Shown piece by piece: positions 63,557 to 64,000 of a DNA stretch of 64,000 nt. A program made the position numbers and the translations under genes. The stretch covers positions 496,001 to 560,000 of the forward strand of contig JACKDL010000001.1 of the NCBI GenBank assembly GCA_020633555.1, read 5' to 3'. Each line of letters opens with the position of its first letter. Within the stretch, counting starts at the first letter, position 1. This stretch comes from Myxococcales bacterium (GTDB taxonomy: Bacteria; Myxococcota_A; Bradymonadia; UBA7976; UBA1532). The notes under the pieces were generated by a model that saw only the letters and a program-made list of their open reading frames with translations, ran no database searches and was not told the DNA's origin.

Positions 63557-63573
63557 GCGAACTTTCGGGATTC

Positions 63574-63580
63574 AAAGGAG
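63574..63580 (+). promoter_or_regulatory. Ribosome-binding site of fadA
   Basis: AAAGGAG nine bases upstream of the fadA ATG. Confidence 0.75.
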
Positions 63581-63589
63581 ATTTGACCG

Positions 63590-64000
63590 ATGCATGAGGC
63601 TGTCATCGTCGACGCCGTCCGCACCCCGATGGGCCGCTCGAAGGGGGGCGTCTTCCGCAATGTCCGGGCCGACGATCTGTCGGCGCACCTGATCCAGGCG
63701 CTGCTCAAGCGCAACGAGGCCCTCGATCCCAAGGAGGTCGAGGATGTCATCTGGGGCTGCGTGCAGCAGACCCTGGAGCAGGGCTTCAACATCGCCCGGT
63801 TTGCCGCGCTGCAGGCCGGCATGCCGCAGACCGTGAGCGCGCAGACCGTCAACCGGCTGTGCGGGTCGAGCATGTCGGCGATCCACACCGCCGCCATGGC
63901 CATCCAGACCGGCAACGGCGACGCCTTCATCTGCGGCGGCGTGGAGCACATGGGGCACATCTCCATGACCCACGGCGTCGACGTGAACCCGGCCATCAGC
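63590..64000 (+). CDS. fadA: 3-ketoacyl-CoA thiolase FadA (3' end outside window)
   Basis: Beta subunit of the fatty acid oxidation complex; cleaves 3-ketoacyl-CoA with CoA. The first 137 residues are present. MHEAVIVDAVRTPMGRSKGG, WGCVQQTLEQGFNIAR and VNRLCGSSMSAIHTAAM (nucleophile Cys in LCGSS) follow known FadA closely. It lies 33 bases after fadB with its own strong ribosome-binding site. The remaining thiolase domain lies beyond the window. Confidence 0.95.
   Translation, partial: MHEAVIVDAVRTPMGRSKGGVFRNVRADDLSAHLIQALLKRNEALDPKEVEDVIWGCVQQTLEQGFNIARFAALQAGMPQTVSAQTVNRLCGSSMSAIHTAAMAIQTGNGDAFICGGVEHMGHISMTHGVDVNPAIS

Overview
The window is a GC-rich (about 70% by eye), gene-dense bacterial chromosome segment with 40 protein genes and no rRNA, tRNA, CRISPR array or insertion sequence that I could recognise. 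A complete gspC-to-gspN type II secretion operon with a GspN, many lipoproteins, Cys-rich and kelch surface proteins, a DUF6178 protein, frequent GTG/TTG starts and apparent leaderless genes all suggest a Myxococcota-like (deltaproteobacterial) organism. This assignment is inference from gene content.

Layout. (1) 1-14443, minus strand: a type II secretion operon (gspC, D, E, F, G, H, I, J, K, L, M, N; gspN runs off the left edge). Most neighbours overlap by 1-4 bases. Its leader carries a sigma54-type promoter and two similar perfect palindromes, directly downstream of a sigma54-dependent response regulator gene (14683-16032). (2) 16175-19438, plus: a large AAA-ATPase/TPR protein, apparently from a leaderless mRNA. 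(3) 24501-19517, minus: sensor histidine kinase, EEP-family phosphatase/nuclease, TPR lipoprotein and FHA-GAF-adenylate cyclase, probably one operon. (4) 24611-41834, plus: a PEGA-domain protein overlapping a kelch lipoprotein, then a giant (about 4640 residue) surface protein with about 16 DUF11-type repeats, SdrD-B-like domains, an OmpA-like domain and a C-terminal outer-membrane beta-barrel.

(5) 45759-41928, minus: a HEAT-repeat lipoprotein, enolase, and a DUF4157 (HELAH) protein. (6) 45883-50339, plus: two overlapping lipoprotein genes, one Ig/PPC/Cys-rich and one IPT/TIG-metalloprotease-like. (7) 55489-50346, minus: monoacylglycerol-lipase-like hydrolase, a class II glutamine amidotransferase lookalike without its catalytic Cys, and two ABC ATPase/permease pairs. 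(8) 55580-56733, plus: a secreted hypothetical protein and a DUF1285-like protein. (9) 59301-56740, minus: a 74-residue protein, a SEC-C protein and a DUF6178 protein behind a strong TTGACA promoter with a long leader. (10) 61244-59628, minus: a lipoprotein with two CAP-like segments. (11) 61412-64000, plus: fadB and the start of fadA (fatty acid beta-oxidation).

Together the window is dominated by cell-envelope and secretion functions (type II secretion, secreted or lipid-anchored proteins, a giant outer-membrane protein), with signalling genes between them and two central-metabolism loci (enolase, fadBA). The most notable items are the giant barrel-anchored repeat protein, the self-contained regulatory block in front of gspC, and the amidotransferase-like pseudoenzyme fused by context to an ABC exporter operon.
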